Made by a program: the position numbers and the translations under genes. This document shows positions 6,609 to 13,398 of a DNA stretch of 13,398 bases, in pieces (position 1 is the first letter of the stretch; each line of letters starts with the position of its first letter). Location: positions 1 to 13,398 of the forward strand of contig CALUCM010000029.1 of NCBI GenBank assembly GCA_943914555.1, read 5' to 3'. Source of the stretch: an uncultured Francisella sp. (GTDB lineage: Bacteria > Pseudomonadota > Gammaproteobacteria > Burkholderiales > Neisseriaceae). The notes below the pieces were generated by a model. The model made no database searches, was not told the DNA's origin, and saw nothing but the letters and a program-made list of their open reading frames with translations.

Positions 6609-8914
6609 AACTGCCAATTAGTAGAGAACGTTATACTTCTAGCAGCTCCAGGCAACGCCTTATAAGAAGTACGGTATTTGGTGTTAGTCAAGTTATTACC
6701 TTGTAACACAAAATTAACTTTTACCTTATCTCCCCATTTAGGTTCAACACCGACTGCCGCATTCACAGTCATCCAACCTGGTAAATCCGCCAAAGGTGTA
6801 TCACCTCCTGGATTGGCTTGGTTTAATTCAGGAGCAGTAGATACGCGACTTGCTCCTCTTACGAAAACATCAGCCCAAAATGGCATTTGACCACTCTGCT
6901 GAACATAACGAAGCCCAGCACGACCAGACCATTTGGGAACATCTGTAGCATATGTGTCACCATGTACTAAATGCGCCTTGCGTTTAATCATTGATAAGTT
7001 AAGGTACGGGGTCCAATGTTCATCAATAGTATAACTTGTTGACAATTCTGCACCATAAGTTTTTGCATTATCGACATTTTCGTAAATCGCTGTTGGTCTA
7101 AAACTAGGTTTACCGCACAGAGGATTATGCAAGCAATTACGCAGCGCGATATAGTTTTTAGAACGCGTTAAGAATAAAGATCCATCTAATCTGAACTGAT
7201 TGTCATCATAACGTGCCCCCAGTTCTATATTCTTAGATGTTTCTGCCTTTAATCTTGGATTAGGTAAGCTGGCGACCCCACCTGCATCTGTGGTCATATA
7301 AAGTTCCATTAAATTAGGCGGTACATAGCCCTCTGAATAATTTAAGCGCAAACTGGTATTTAAAATGCCTGTATAGACTAGACTAGCACTACGCACTACT
7401 TTACTCTCTTTTATCTTTTCGCCAGGAATCACCCCTGGAATTGCTTTTTCTAAATCTACAGATTGTAATTCTTTCTGCATTTTGTAATAACGCAAACCAG
7501 CAGTTGCTTTTAAGTCATCAGTAAGGTCCAAGGTATCTTGGGCAAAGATAGACCAGGTATTAATATAACCTTTATAAAAGCCTGGATGTAATTTATGAAT
7601 TTCCTTAGGCACCTTAGATAAAGGAATCTGATCAGCAAGCGGAATATGACGCATGGTTAAATCTGTGAGCTTATTTGTTTCTAAATGATCGGCTAAGTAA
7701 TTAGCGCCTACAATCAGGTAATTCCTTGGCAATTTAAAATCAAACTGAATGGTACCGCCATAATTAATCAGGTCGTCATTAGAGTGATTTTTCATCTCCA
7801 TAGTCATAGGTTTTAAAATAGGCGCAGCAGCATCTAATACTTGTGGTATTAGATTTTCCACACTGGCAGGTAATTTGCCTTGCATCAAAGAAGCCACATA
7901 GCGACTATCGCCCAGAGGATGCATAATCAGTTCGTTAATAAAAGTACGTTTTACTTTTTGATGGTATAGATCAAAGTGCAATTTTTTTAGCACATTATTG
8001 AAATCTTCTCCATCATAGAAAAAAGCTACCTTCTTCTTATCGCGATTGGGTAAATTAATTTCAAATTTATCCATGGGTACAACTGCCTCATGCAAAATAG
8101 CTGGTTCTGACCAGTTTTTTGCACTTAGCTTAGAAGTATCTAGTTTTAACCGTACAATATGATTGCGACTGTCTCCTAGCGCATAAGAAAGGCTAAGGCT
8201 TGTGCCTAAAGACTTATTACCGCTATTGACTAATTCTGTCTGATAACTACTAAAAGAACTGCTCGGGGTCTTTAGATTGTTATTACGCTGCTTATAGGTG
8301 GAAAGACGATAACCAAAGCGGTCAATCGTGCCTGCAATAGCGGCATGTCCTAACCAGCCATTAGACTCACCAAAGTAAGTCGATCCAATTTCTCCACCAA
8401 TTGGGCCGTTACCACCAGCATCTTTTGTAATGATATTAACGACTCCCCCAATCGCCTTAGCGCCATATAACACAGATGCGGGACCATGAACAACTTCTAC
8501 TTTACTGACATCAGACAAATTTTCCAAAAACGGAGTGCCATGGTAGGTATGATCTGTCAATTCTTGTCCATCAATTAACACTGTGGTTCGTCCGGGTTCT
8601 TCTCCTCGAATTTTGATCACTCTTTTCCCACTATTATTGGTATCTTGCAACTCAATACCTGGAGCATCTTGCAGAGCTTTGGCAATATCTGGCTGAGGAT
8701 CCTTATCCAGTTGTTTGCGAGATAGTATCGTGATGGAGTGAGGGTTATTTTTTACTAAGCCCTTAACACGAGTGCCAATGACAGTCACTTCGCCCAGCTC
8801 TGTTTTGCTATTTGAAAATTCAGGTGTAGAAGAATCAGCGTAGGCATACGCACTGAGCAAAGATAGGCTGAGTAAAGAGGGTGCTACTAATCTATTTTTT
8901 CTTCGCTTATTCAT
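6605..8914 (-). CDS. TonB-dependent outer-membrane receptor, haem-receptor-like
   Basis: Outer-membrane gated barrel for import of an iron complex or similar ligand, powered by TonB-ExbBD (not in the window). Signal peptide 1-26 (cleavage after AYA). A TonB-box-like stretch lies at ~41-48 (GEVTVIGT). The plug (~55-165) has KIRGEEPGRTTVLIDGQ and the hallmark KVEVVHGPASVLYGAKAIGGVVNIITK. The beta barrel runs to ~769 and ends in F (NWQF), the usual outer-membrane signal. Residues 530-554 (YVPPNLMELY...LPNPRL) resemble the FRAP/NPNL region of haem receptors, and plug histidines H122 and H125 sit near the position of the ShuA plug His. No His lies between the two motifs, so the haem assignment is tentative. 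An outer-loop Cys pair is at 594/600. Only a weak Shine-Dalgarno is seen. Confidence 0.9.
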   Translation of the reverse strand: MNKRRKNRLVAPSLLSLSLLSAYAYADSSTPEFSNSKTELGEVTVIGTRVKGLVKNNPHSITILSRKQLDKDPQPDIAKALQDAPGIELQDTNNSGKRVIKIRGEEPGRTTVLIDGQELTDHTYHGTPFLENLSDVSKVEVVHGPASVLYGAKAIGGVVNIITKDAGGNGPIGGEIGSTYFGESNGWLGHAAIAGTIDRFGYRLSTYKQRNNNLKTPSSSFSSYQTELVNSGNKSLGTSLSLSYALGDSRNHIVRLKLDTSKLSAKNWSEPAILHEAVVPMDKFEINLPNRDKKKVAFFYDGEDFNNVLKKLHFDLYHQKVKRTFINELIMHPLGDSRYVASLMQGKLPASVENLIPQVLDAAAPILKPMTMEMKNHSNDDLINYGGTIQFDFKLPRNYLIVGANYLADHLETNKLTDLTMRHIPLADQIPLSKVPKEIHKLHPGFYKGYINTWSIFAQDTLDLTDDLKATAGLRYYKMQKELQSVDLEKAIPGVIPGEKIKESKVVRSASLVYTGILNTSLRLNYSEGYVPPNLMELYMTTDAGGVASLPNPRLKAETSKNIELGARYDDNQFRLDGSLFLTRSKNYIALRNCLHNPLCGKPSFRPTAIYENVDNAKTYGAELSTSYTIDEHWTPYLNLSMIKRKAHLVHGDTYATDVPKWSGRAGLRYVQQSGQMPFWADVFVRGASRVSTAPELNQANPGGDTPLADLPGWMTVNAAVGVEPKWGDKVKVNFVLQGNNLTNTKYRTSYKALPGAARSITFSTNWQF

Positions 8915-8956
8915 AATTGAGAACCAATCCTATTGTTTATACTATAACAACTCTAG

Positions 8957-8985
8957 ATTCTATTTATATATATTCCAATAATCAA
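8957..8985 (-). promoter_or_regulatory. Candidate sigma-70 promoter of the TonB-dependent receptor
   Basis: On the minus strand, -35 TTGATT (8985-8980), a 17-nt spacer, and -10 TAGAAT (8962-8957). This would start transcription near 8950, leaving a ~35-nt leader. I looked for a Fur box (GATAATGATAATCATTATC-like) and saw no convincing match. Confidence 0.4.
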
Positions 8986-9291
8986 TCAAATATAAAAAAT
9001 AAAATTACCGAATAAAACGTTTTCTACCATACATTTGTCTTTTTTCATTCTTCACTATTTATAGAGACAAACAAAAAGTCATTACTTTCTATTTAAAAAA
9101 CAAAAGATTAAATGAATATTGTTTTATTAATTGTAACAATCCAAAAAGTATGATGCCCAAAATAGCCATCATCACATATGTCTCATTTTTACAACAGCTT
9201 AGTCCTCAACATATGTCCAAGTCTGGCTCGTTTTTTCACATACTTGTTAATTATGAAAACTTTTTATTTCTATTTTTTTAAGGAATAACAA

Positions 9292-9320
9292 TTGCACTAG
9301 CACACCAATCTAGCTAAAAT
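9292..9320 (+). promoter_or_regulatory. Candidate sigma-70 promoter of thrS-infC
   Basis: -35 TTGCAC (9292-9297), a 17-nt spacer, and -10 TAAAAT (9315-9320). The predicted start near 9327 leaves a leader of ~80 nt before thrS. The -10 is good, the -35 is half-matching. Confidence 0.4.
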
Positions 9321-9409
9321 GCTGCTTTTCTTAATTTTGGGTGACTAGTAGATTAATGGATTGCTTTAAGCAACTGAGCGCAAATAACCAGAAGAAGAGT
9401 GATTAGTTC

Positions 9410-11317
9410 ATGCTGCACATCTCTCTAGCCGATGGAGCAATTAAATCATTTGCAGAACCCGTTAGTGTGAATCAACTAGCCTGCTCCATTAGCCCCAGTC
9501 TAGCAAAAAAAACCATTGCCGCTTTAGTTGATGGGCAACCAGTTGACACTGGTTATGTGATCCACCACGATGCCCATGTGTATTTAATTACTATAGAAGA
9601 TCAACAAGCGCTAGATGTTATTCGCCGTTCTGTAAACTACCTTCTAGCCTATGCAGTAAAAATTCTTTATCCTGAGTCTCAACTAGCGAGTGCTACTAGT
9701 ACTACTGATGGTTTTCACTACGACTTTGCCTATCATCGCACTTTGACCCCTAACGACTTATCGTTGATTGAAAATAAAATGCAAGAGCTGGTTACGCAAA
9801 AACAGGCAATCACTGCAGTGCACTGGGACAAAAACAAGGTAATTTCTCATTTCCAAGCTAGAAACGAGCCCTACAAAATTGCATTAATTGAGAAATGTCC
9901 TGATCTTAACTTCATCTGTTATCAAACCAATGAGCATCAATTCATCGATTATTTGGCTGGTCCTATTGTTCCTAATACCAGTTATCTTAATGCTTTTAAA
10001 CTAATGCATGTCTCCGGAGCATATTGGCGCGGCGACAAAAATAATGAAATGTTACAACGAATTGATGGGACTGCATGGCTTGACAAGATAGAACTAAAAA
10101 ATTATTTACAACATTTAGCAGAAGCGGAAAAACGAGATCATCGTCGCATTGGCAAAGAACTGGATTTATTTCATATCCAAGAGGAAGCTCCGGGTATGAT
10201 TTTTTGGCACGCCAAGGGTTGGCGTATTTGGCAATCAATCGAACAATATGTGCGCCAAGCTCTGCTTAAATCAGGATATGAAGAAGTAAAAACCCCAATC
10301 ATGATGGATAAAAGTCTATGGGAACGTTCTGGACATTGGGACAATTATCAAGAGCATATGTTCACTACCCAATCTGAAAAGAAAACTTATGCTATTAAAC
10401 CAATGAACTGTCCCATGCATGTTGAAATTTTTAAACATCGGATTCACTCCTATCGTGATTTGCCCTTACGCTTGGCTGAATTTGGTAGCTGCCACCGCAA
10501 TGAACCTTCAGGAGCCCTACATGGGCTTATGCGGGTAAGAGGCTTTGTGCAAGATGATGCGCATATCTTTTGCACAGAAGAACAAATAGAAAATGAAGTG
10601 ACTCAATTTCACCAATTATTGGTCGATATGTACAAGGTCTTTGGCTTTAATGATTTAGAGGTCAAGCTTAGTCTACGTCCAGAGAAAAAAGCAGGCGATG
10701 ACAGCACTTGGGATCGCGCAGAAGAGGGGTTACGACGTGCTTTGAGCAGTTGCGGCGTTCATTGGGAAGAGCTGCCTGGAGAAGGAGCTTTTTACGGACC
10801 TAAGGTTGAATATCATATTAAAGATGCCATTGGTCGTTCTTGGCAATGTGGCACCATCCAACTTGATTTTGTGCTACCGGCTCGTTTGGGAGCTGAATAT
10901 GTCACAGAACATAATGAAAAGGCGATTCCAGTGATTTTACATCGTGCTGTGTTGGGATCATTTGAACGTTTTATTGCCATTTTGATTGAACATTACGCTG
11001 GGCAATTTCCTCTATGGTTATCGCCCATTCAAGCGGTAGTCTTAAATATTACTGAAAAACAAGCTGATCATTGTCGACAGTTAGCTAGTCGGCTTAATGC
11101 AGCAGGTATCTGCTGTACCATTGATGTTCGCAATGAAAAAATAGGTTTTAAAATACGTGAACAGCATTTACAAAAAATCCCATACCTCCTTGTTATTGGA
11201 GAAAAAGAGGTACAAAACGGTAATATTTCAGTTCGCCATCGCCAACAAAACTTAGGCATGATGAGTGAACAGCAACTTATTGACAAACTTAAAGAAGAAA
11301 TTCATTTATTTCATTAG
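9410..11317 (+). CDS. thrS: Threonyl-tRNA synthetase with a degenerate editing site
   Basis: Charges tRNAThr with threonine. The 635 residues keep E. coli numbering through the N-terminal and catalytic domains. Order: TGS-like N1 (1-62), N2 editing domain (~63-225), class II catalytic core (~245-535), anticodon-binding domain (~536-635). The core is intact: zinc ligands C334 (NCPMH), H385 (QDDAH) and H511 (LHRAV); motif 2 with R363 and R375; motif 3 with R520. The N2 domain has the right length but lost its hallmark residues: E. coli H73, H77, C182 and H186 are R73, Y77, L182 and I186 here, while K156 and D180 remain. Editing of Ser-tRNAThr is therefore predicted lost (inference). A purine-rich AAGAAGAG lies ~10 nt before the ATG. 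Its location next to infC marks it as the housekeeping copy. The TAG stop overlaps the infC Shine-Dalgarno. Confidence 0.95.
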   Translation: MLHISLADGAIKSFAEPVSVNQLACSISPSLAKKTIAALVDGQPVDTGYVIHHDAHVYLITIEDQQALDVIRRSVNYLLAYAVKILYPESQLASATSTTDGFHYDFAYHRTLTPNDLSLIENKMQELVTQKQAITAVHWDKNKVISHFQARNEPYKIALIEKCPDLNFICYQTNEHQFIDYLAGPIVPNTSYLNAFKLMHVSGAYWRGDKNNEMLQRIDGTAWLDKIELKNYLQHLAEAEKRDHRRIGKELDLFHIQEEAPGMIFWHAKGWRIWQSIEQYVRQALLKSGYEEVKTPIMMDKSLWERSGHWDNYQEHMFTTQSEKKTYAIKPMNCPMHVEIFKHRIHSYRDLPLRLAEFGSCHRNEPSGALHGLMRVRGFVQDDAHIFCTEEQIENEVTQFHQLLVDMYKVFGFNDLEVKLSLRPEKKAGDDSTWDRAEEGLRRALSSCGVHWEELPGEGAFYGPKVEYHIKDAIGRSWQCGTIQLDFVLPARLGAEYVTEHNEKAIPVILHRAVLGSFERFIAILIEHYAGQFPLWLSPIQAVVLNITEKQADHCRQLASRLNAAGICCTIDVRNEKIGFKIREQHLQKIPYLLVIGEKEVQNGNISVRHRQQNLGMMSEQQLIDKLKEEIHLFH

Positions 11318-11321
11318 GAGG
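11316..11321 (+). promoter_or_regulatory. infC: Shine-Dalgarno of infC overlapping the thrS stop
   Basis: A perfect AGGAGG whose first two bases are the last two of the thrS TAG stop, 7 nt before an in-frame ATC. No ATG, GTG or TTG in the infC frame lies at a usable distance, so this site points to ATC at 11329 as the start. Confidence 0.85.
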
Positions 11322-11328
11322 ATTTACC

Positions 11329-11850
11329 ATCAGCAATAACAACAAAACCCGAGTTAATGGGGAAATTACTGCAGAAAAAGTTCGCTTAATTGGCCCAGAT
11401 GCCAAGCAGCTTGGAATTGTTTCTTTGGCCGAAGCCTTGCGTATGGCTGAGGAAGTAGATCTTGATCTAGTAGAAATTGCACCTACTGCCACTCCTCCTG
11501 TATGTAAAATCATTGATTACGGAAAATTTAAATATACTCAAGCCAAAAAATTAGATGAAGCCCGTAAGAAACAAAAACAGATTCAAGTGAAAGAGATTAA
11601 ATTTCGACCAGGGACCGATGAAGGTGACTATCAGTGTAAAGTGCGTAATATCAGGCGGTTCATCAATGATGGTAACAAGGTCAAAGTATCATTACGTTTT
11701 CGTGGGCGTGAAATGGCGCATCAGCAGTTGGGTTTGCAGCTTCTTGAACGAGTTAAAGCTGATTTAGAAGAAGAAGCCACGGTAGAGCAACATCCCAAGT
11801 TAGAAGGACGCCAAATGATCATGATGTTAGCTCCTCAAAAGAAAAAATAA
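11329..11850 (+). CDS. infC: Translation initiation factor IF-3 (AUC start codon)
   Basis: Binds the 30S subunit, keeps it from joining 50S, and checks the start codon and initiator tRNA. It has 173 residues, against 180 in E. coli. The N-terminal domain begins at once with KTRVNGEITAEKVRLIG, then LGIVSLAEAL and DLDLVEIAPTATPPVCKIIDYGKF. A basic linker helix follows, then the C-terminal domain (QVKEIKFRPGTDEGDYQ, LRFRGREMAHQQLG, GRQMIMMLAPQKKK). An ATG at 11425 would delete the first 32 residues of the conserved N-terminal domain and has no Shine-Dalgarno. The ATC at 11329 is in frame and correctly spaced from AGGAGG. E. coli infC starts with AUU, and IF-3 represses such starts, giving autoregulation; the same is inferred here. 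The usual downstream rpmI and rplT are absent. Confidence 0.94.
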   Translation: MSNNNKTRVNGEITAEKVRLIGPDAKQLGIVSLAEALRMAEEVDLDLVEIAPTATPPVCKIIDYGKFKYTQAKKLDEARKKQKQIQVKEIKFRPGTDEGDYQCKVRNIRRFINDGNKVKVSLRFRGREMAHQQLGLQLLERVKADLEEEATVEQHPKLEGRQMIMMLAPQKKK

Positions 11851-12000
11851 CCACAATTGATACAATGAATTTTTCCAGATACTGATCAATTGGCTCCCTC
11901 AGCGAGGCAAAATCGGCAAAAATAAATGAAAAAGAGTTATTTATTATCTAGATAATTTTATATATTGATCGATGTATTTGATACCTCGGATGTTTTCAGT

Positions 12001-12046
12001 CATTGATTTATCTATGACTAAACCATCGCCTTACATTGGTTTATCT
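12001..12046. repeat. Direct repeat CATTGRTTTATCT, 33 bp apart
   Basis: CATTGATTTATCT at 12001-12013 and CATTGGTTTATCT at 12034-12046 differ at one base and are offset by 33 bp, about three DNA turns. The second copy also forms an inverted repeat with 12019-12025. A regulatory role is speculation. Confidence 0.3.
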
Positions 12047-12229
12047 GAATAAAAGTGGTTTTAAATAGCAAATTATTTACTATGGCTAGTGCATAATCTC
12101 TATCTGTCTCTTTTTTGCAATACCCCTAGTATATATTGAGAAAATTCTGCGTAACTATCCATTATGCAAGGAATAATCTGATAACCACCCAGCAATTTCA
12201 ATCATTCAAGACAAAATTAATACACATTA

Positions 12230-12253
12230 ACTGTTTTTACTCTAGTAAACAGT
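12230..12253. repeat. Imperfect inverted repeat upstream of the exported-protein gene
   Basis: ACTGTTT (12230-12236) pairs with AAACAGT (12247-12253); the inner ACT/AGT triplets also match if two Ts are skipped. It ends 51 nt before the start codon of the next gene, a position that suits an operator. Adjacent GATAAT (12254-12259) and TAATAT (12266-12271) could be -10 elements, but no good -35 is seen. Confidence 0.35.
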
Positions 12254-12304
12254 GATAATTAGTTGTAATATCATTTCTGCCCTCCTACATTAATTGAGCA
12301 TAGA

Positions 12305-13398
12305 ATGATGAGCAATAGCTGCAGATCTTTTCAACCACCAAAACTGACTGTTTGGGGAAGTGTCTTACTCATGGCTTGTACTTACTCAGTATCCATGGCT
12401 GAAGTAACAGAAGCTGATATGCCAGAAAGCAATTTTGACCAGCCAGCGCAGCCAGTTTATCTGGAAATAAAGGATACACCACCTCCTGACCAGGGGGAGA
12501 GTTATCCAGCTCAGGCAGAATCTAAACCAGAGCCTGAAGCTCAACCTCAAGTACCTCAAGACCCTGTCGCTGACCAGCAACCAGCTACTCACGAACCAGA
12601 AGCAAAAGACGATACTTCCTCATCTCAAACAGATCATGTTGAAACCTTAACGCCAGTAGAAGTCAATACCAATTTAATACAGGGAGTCAATGGTCCGGAT
12701 GGACACAGAGCAGAAGTCAGTGCTCCCTCTGATGAAGAGCAAGTGTATGCTACAGCACAGACAAAGATGGTCCTCCCTACCTTATCAAGAGACACTGACC
12801 TAACAGAAACACCAGCTGAGCCAGTTGCAGCACCAATGTTGGTAGCCATGGCCGAGCCTGCTGGGACAATGCAACAAAATATGTTGAACCTTAATAATCA
12901 AACAGCTCAGACAAAGCAAGAAGATTATCTTGGGCAGCAACGAGAAGAAGAGCAGTTAGCCAATATCGATTTACACGCAGTGAACCAAGGAATTGACTTA
13001 CTCAACAAATACTATCCTAGTTTGGGACAAGTGCTTGCTCAGCCAATGCAGCAAATGTTGCCAACCGATCCGCTTATAGTAAAGCAATGGACAAATACGG
13101 CACAAAGTGCCCCACAAAATCAAATGAATTTGATCAAAAATTCTCAAGATAAATCCTTACCACAAAATGGGATGAATGATCCAAGTTCTCAATCGGAGTT
13201 GAATTTAAACGCTCAAACCACATCAATACCAGACAAGCAGGTAGGGATGCCAATAAACCAGCAAACAAAAGCAGCTGTCACTAAACAAGATCAAGGGCAA
13301 CTCAAGGATGAAAACCGTTTAGTCCCAGAAAATAGTCAGACAGATGGATCTAACATAGCTAGTGTCAATCAACAAGGTAAGTGTCTTGTTAGTCAATG
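12305..13398 (+). CDS. Exported Gln/Pro/Glu-rich protein of unknown function (3' end beyond window)
   Basis: An open frame of 364 codons with no stop, cut by the window edge. I recognise no family. Residues 1-32 look like a signal peptide: K13, hydrophobic LTVWGSVLLMACTYS, and possible cleavage after SMA (30-32). C25 in LMAC could instead be a poor lipobox. Mature residues 33-175 are acidic and Pro/Glu/Gln-rich (PEPEAQPQVPQDP), probably disordered. Residues 218-256 (NIDLHAVNQGIDLLNKYYPS...) are less biased and might fold. After that come Gln/Asn-rich stretches; about 45 of 364 residues are Gln. A weak GAG lies 6 nt before the first of two adjacent ATGs. Reading-frame length against an AT-rich background and the signal peptide make it a real gene. 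A secreted or surface structural protein, or an effector, is possible but not shown. Confidence 0.75.
   Translation, partial: MMSNSCRSFQPPKLTVWGSVLLMACTYSVSMAEVTEADMPESNFDQPAQPVYLEIKDTPPPDQGESYPAQAESKPEPEAQPQVPQDPVADQQPATHEPEAKDDTSSSQTDHVETLTPVEVNTNLIQGVNGPDGHRAEVSAPSDEEQVYATAQTKMVLPTLSRDTDLTETPAEPVAAPMLVAMAEPAGTMQQNMLNLNNQTAQTKQEDYLGQQREEEQLANIDLHAVNQGIDLLNKYYPSLGQVLAQPMQQMLPTDPLIVKQWTNTAQSAPQNQMNLIKNSQDKSLPQNGMNDPSSQSELNLNAQTTSIPDKQVGMPINQQTKAAVTKQDQGQLKDENRLVPENSQTDGSNIASVNQQGKCLVSQ

Larger units (their letters stand above)
8915..9409. other. Divergent AT-rich spacer between the receptor and thrS
   Basis: No gene is supported here. Apart from the two candidate promoters, it holds two copies of ACATATGTC, each containing the 8-bp palindrome ACATATGT, at 9174-9182 and 9209-9217. 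It also holds a 6-bp inverted repeat (ATGATG at 9150-9155 with CATCAT at 9167-9172) and TTGCTTTAAGCAA at 9361-9373 in the thrS leader. I could not recognise the tRNA-like operator that autoregulates E. coli thrS. Confidence 0.5.
11851..12304 (+). other. AT-rich spacer downstream of infC, with repeats and no rpmI
   Basis: I searched the forward frames for the L35 start (PKMKTKSGAAKR-like) and did not find it. CAATTGAT (11854-11861) pairs with ATCAATTG (11885-11892) just past infC, but no T-run follows, so no clear terminator is seen. There is a palindrome ATTATCTAGATAAT (11943-11956), a near-direct repeat CATTGRTTTATCT (12001-12013 and 12034-12046), and an inverted repeat TAAACCA/TGGTTTA (12019-12025, 12037-12043). 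Short frames such as a 26-codon one at 11972 lack a ribosome-binding site. Confidence 0.55.

Noticed and set aside
8940..9000. Fur box upstream of the TonB-dependent receptor
   Set aside because: AT-rich partial matches exist, but none resembles the 19-bp inverted repeat well enough to claim.
9321..9409. tRNAThr-mimicking operator in the thrS leader
   Set aside because: Only short palindromes such as TTGCTTTAAGCAA are present, and I could not fold an anticodon-arm-like stem with a threonine anticodon loop.
11854..11892. Inverted repeat CAATTGAT/ATCAATTG as an infC terminator
   Set aside because: The stem is AT-rich, the loop is 23 nt and no T-run follows, so it does not meet the criteria for a Rho-independent terminator.
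11972..12052. 26-codon frame after infC (starts MYLIPRMF)
   Set aside because: No ribosome-binding site, it does not resemble L35 or another small protein, and it overlaps the direct repeats.
12386..12849. Two minus-strand frames of 68 and 71 codons opposite the exported-protein gene
   Set aside because: They are shadows of the long plus-strand frame, whose signal peptide and uninterrupted length make it the real gene.

Overview
The window looks like a stretch of chromosome from a low-GC (about 40% by eye) gammaproteobacterium. RNase G, CysE, ArgD, RbsK, ThrS and IF3 all align well, as I remember them, with their Escherichia coli or Legionella counterparts. I would lean towards the Legionellales/Coxiellaceae side on codon use and AT-richness, but the sequence alone does not settle genus or family. 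There are no tRNA or rRNA genes, no CRISPR array, and no transposase or integrase.

Layout. (1) Positions 194-4159, minus strand, read right to left: pbpG (periplasmic D-Ala-D-Ala endopeptidase), rng (RNase G), cysE (serine O-acetyltransferase) and a small protein made of two tandem ribbon-helix-helix repeats. (2) An AT-rich divergent spacer, 4160-4528. (3) argD and rbsK on the plus strand, overlapping by 14 nt. (4) A TonB-dependent outer-membrane receptor on the minus strand. It meets rbsK tail to tail with a 4-nt overlap, and its likely Rho-independent terminator lies inside the rbsK coding sequence. (5) A 495-nt divergent spacer with a candidate promoter on each strand. (6) thrS and infC on the plus strand, with infC starting at a rare AUC codon. 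(7) A 454-nt AT-rich spacer rich in short repeats, in the place where rpmI-rplT normally follow infC. (8) A Gln/Pro/Glu-rich, probably exported protein that runs off the right edge.

Most genes are housekeeping: RNA processing, cysteine entry, arginine/lysine biosynthesis, cell-wall trimming, threonyl-tRNA charging and translation initiation. The most notable observation is in ThrS. Its aminoacylation core is intact, including the zinc ligands and class II motifs. All four hallmark residues of the N2 editing site (E. coli H73, H77, C182, H186) are replaced, so this housekeeping synthetase is predicted to be unable to clear Ser-tRNAThr. Other points are the single-chain tandem RHH protein, the terminator embedded in rbsK, the loss of the infC-rpmI-rplT arrangement, a CysE C-terminus that does not end in Ile, and the large unassigned exported ORF at the right edge.

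I found no clear new multi-gene defence, secretion or biosynthetic system. The novelty is in individual genes and sites.
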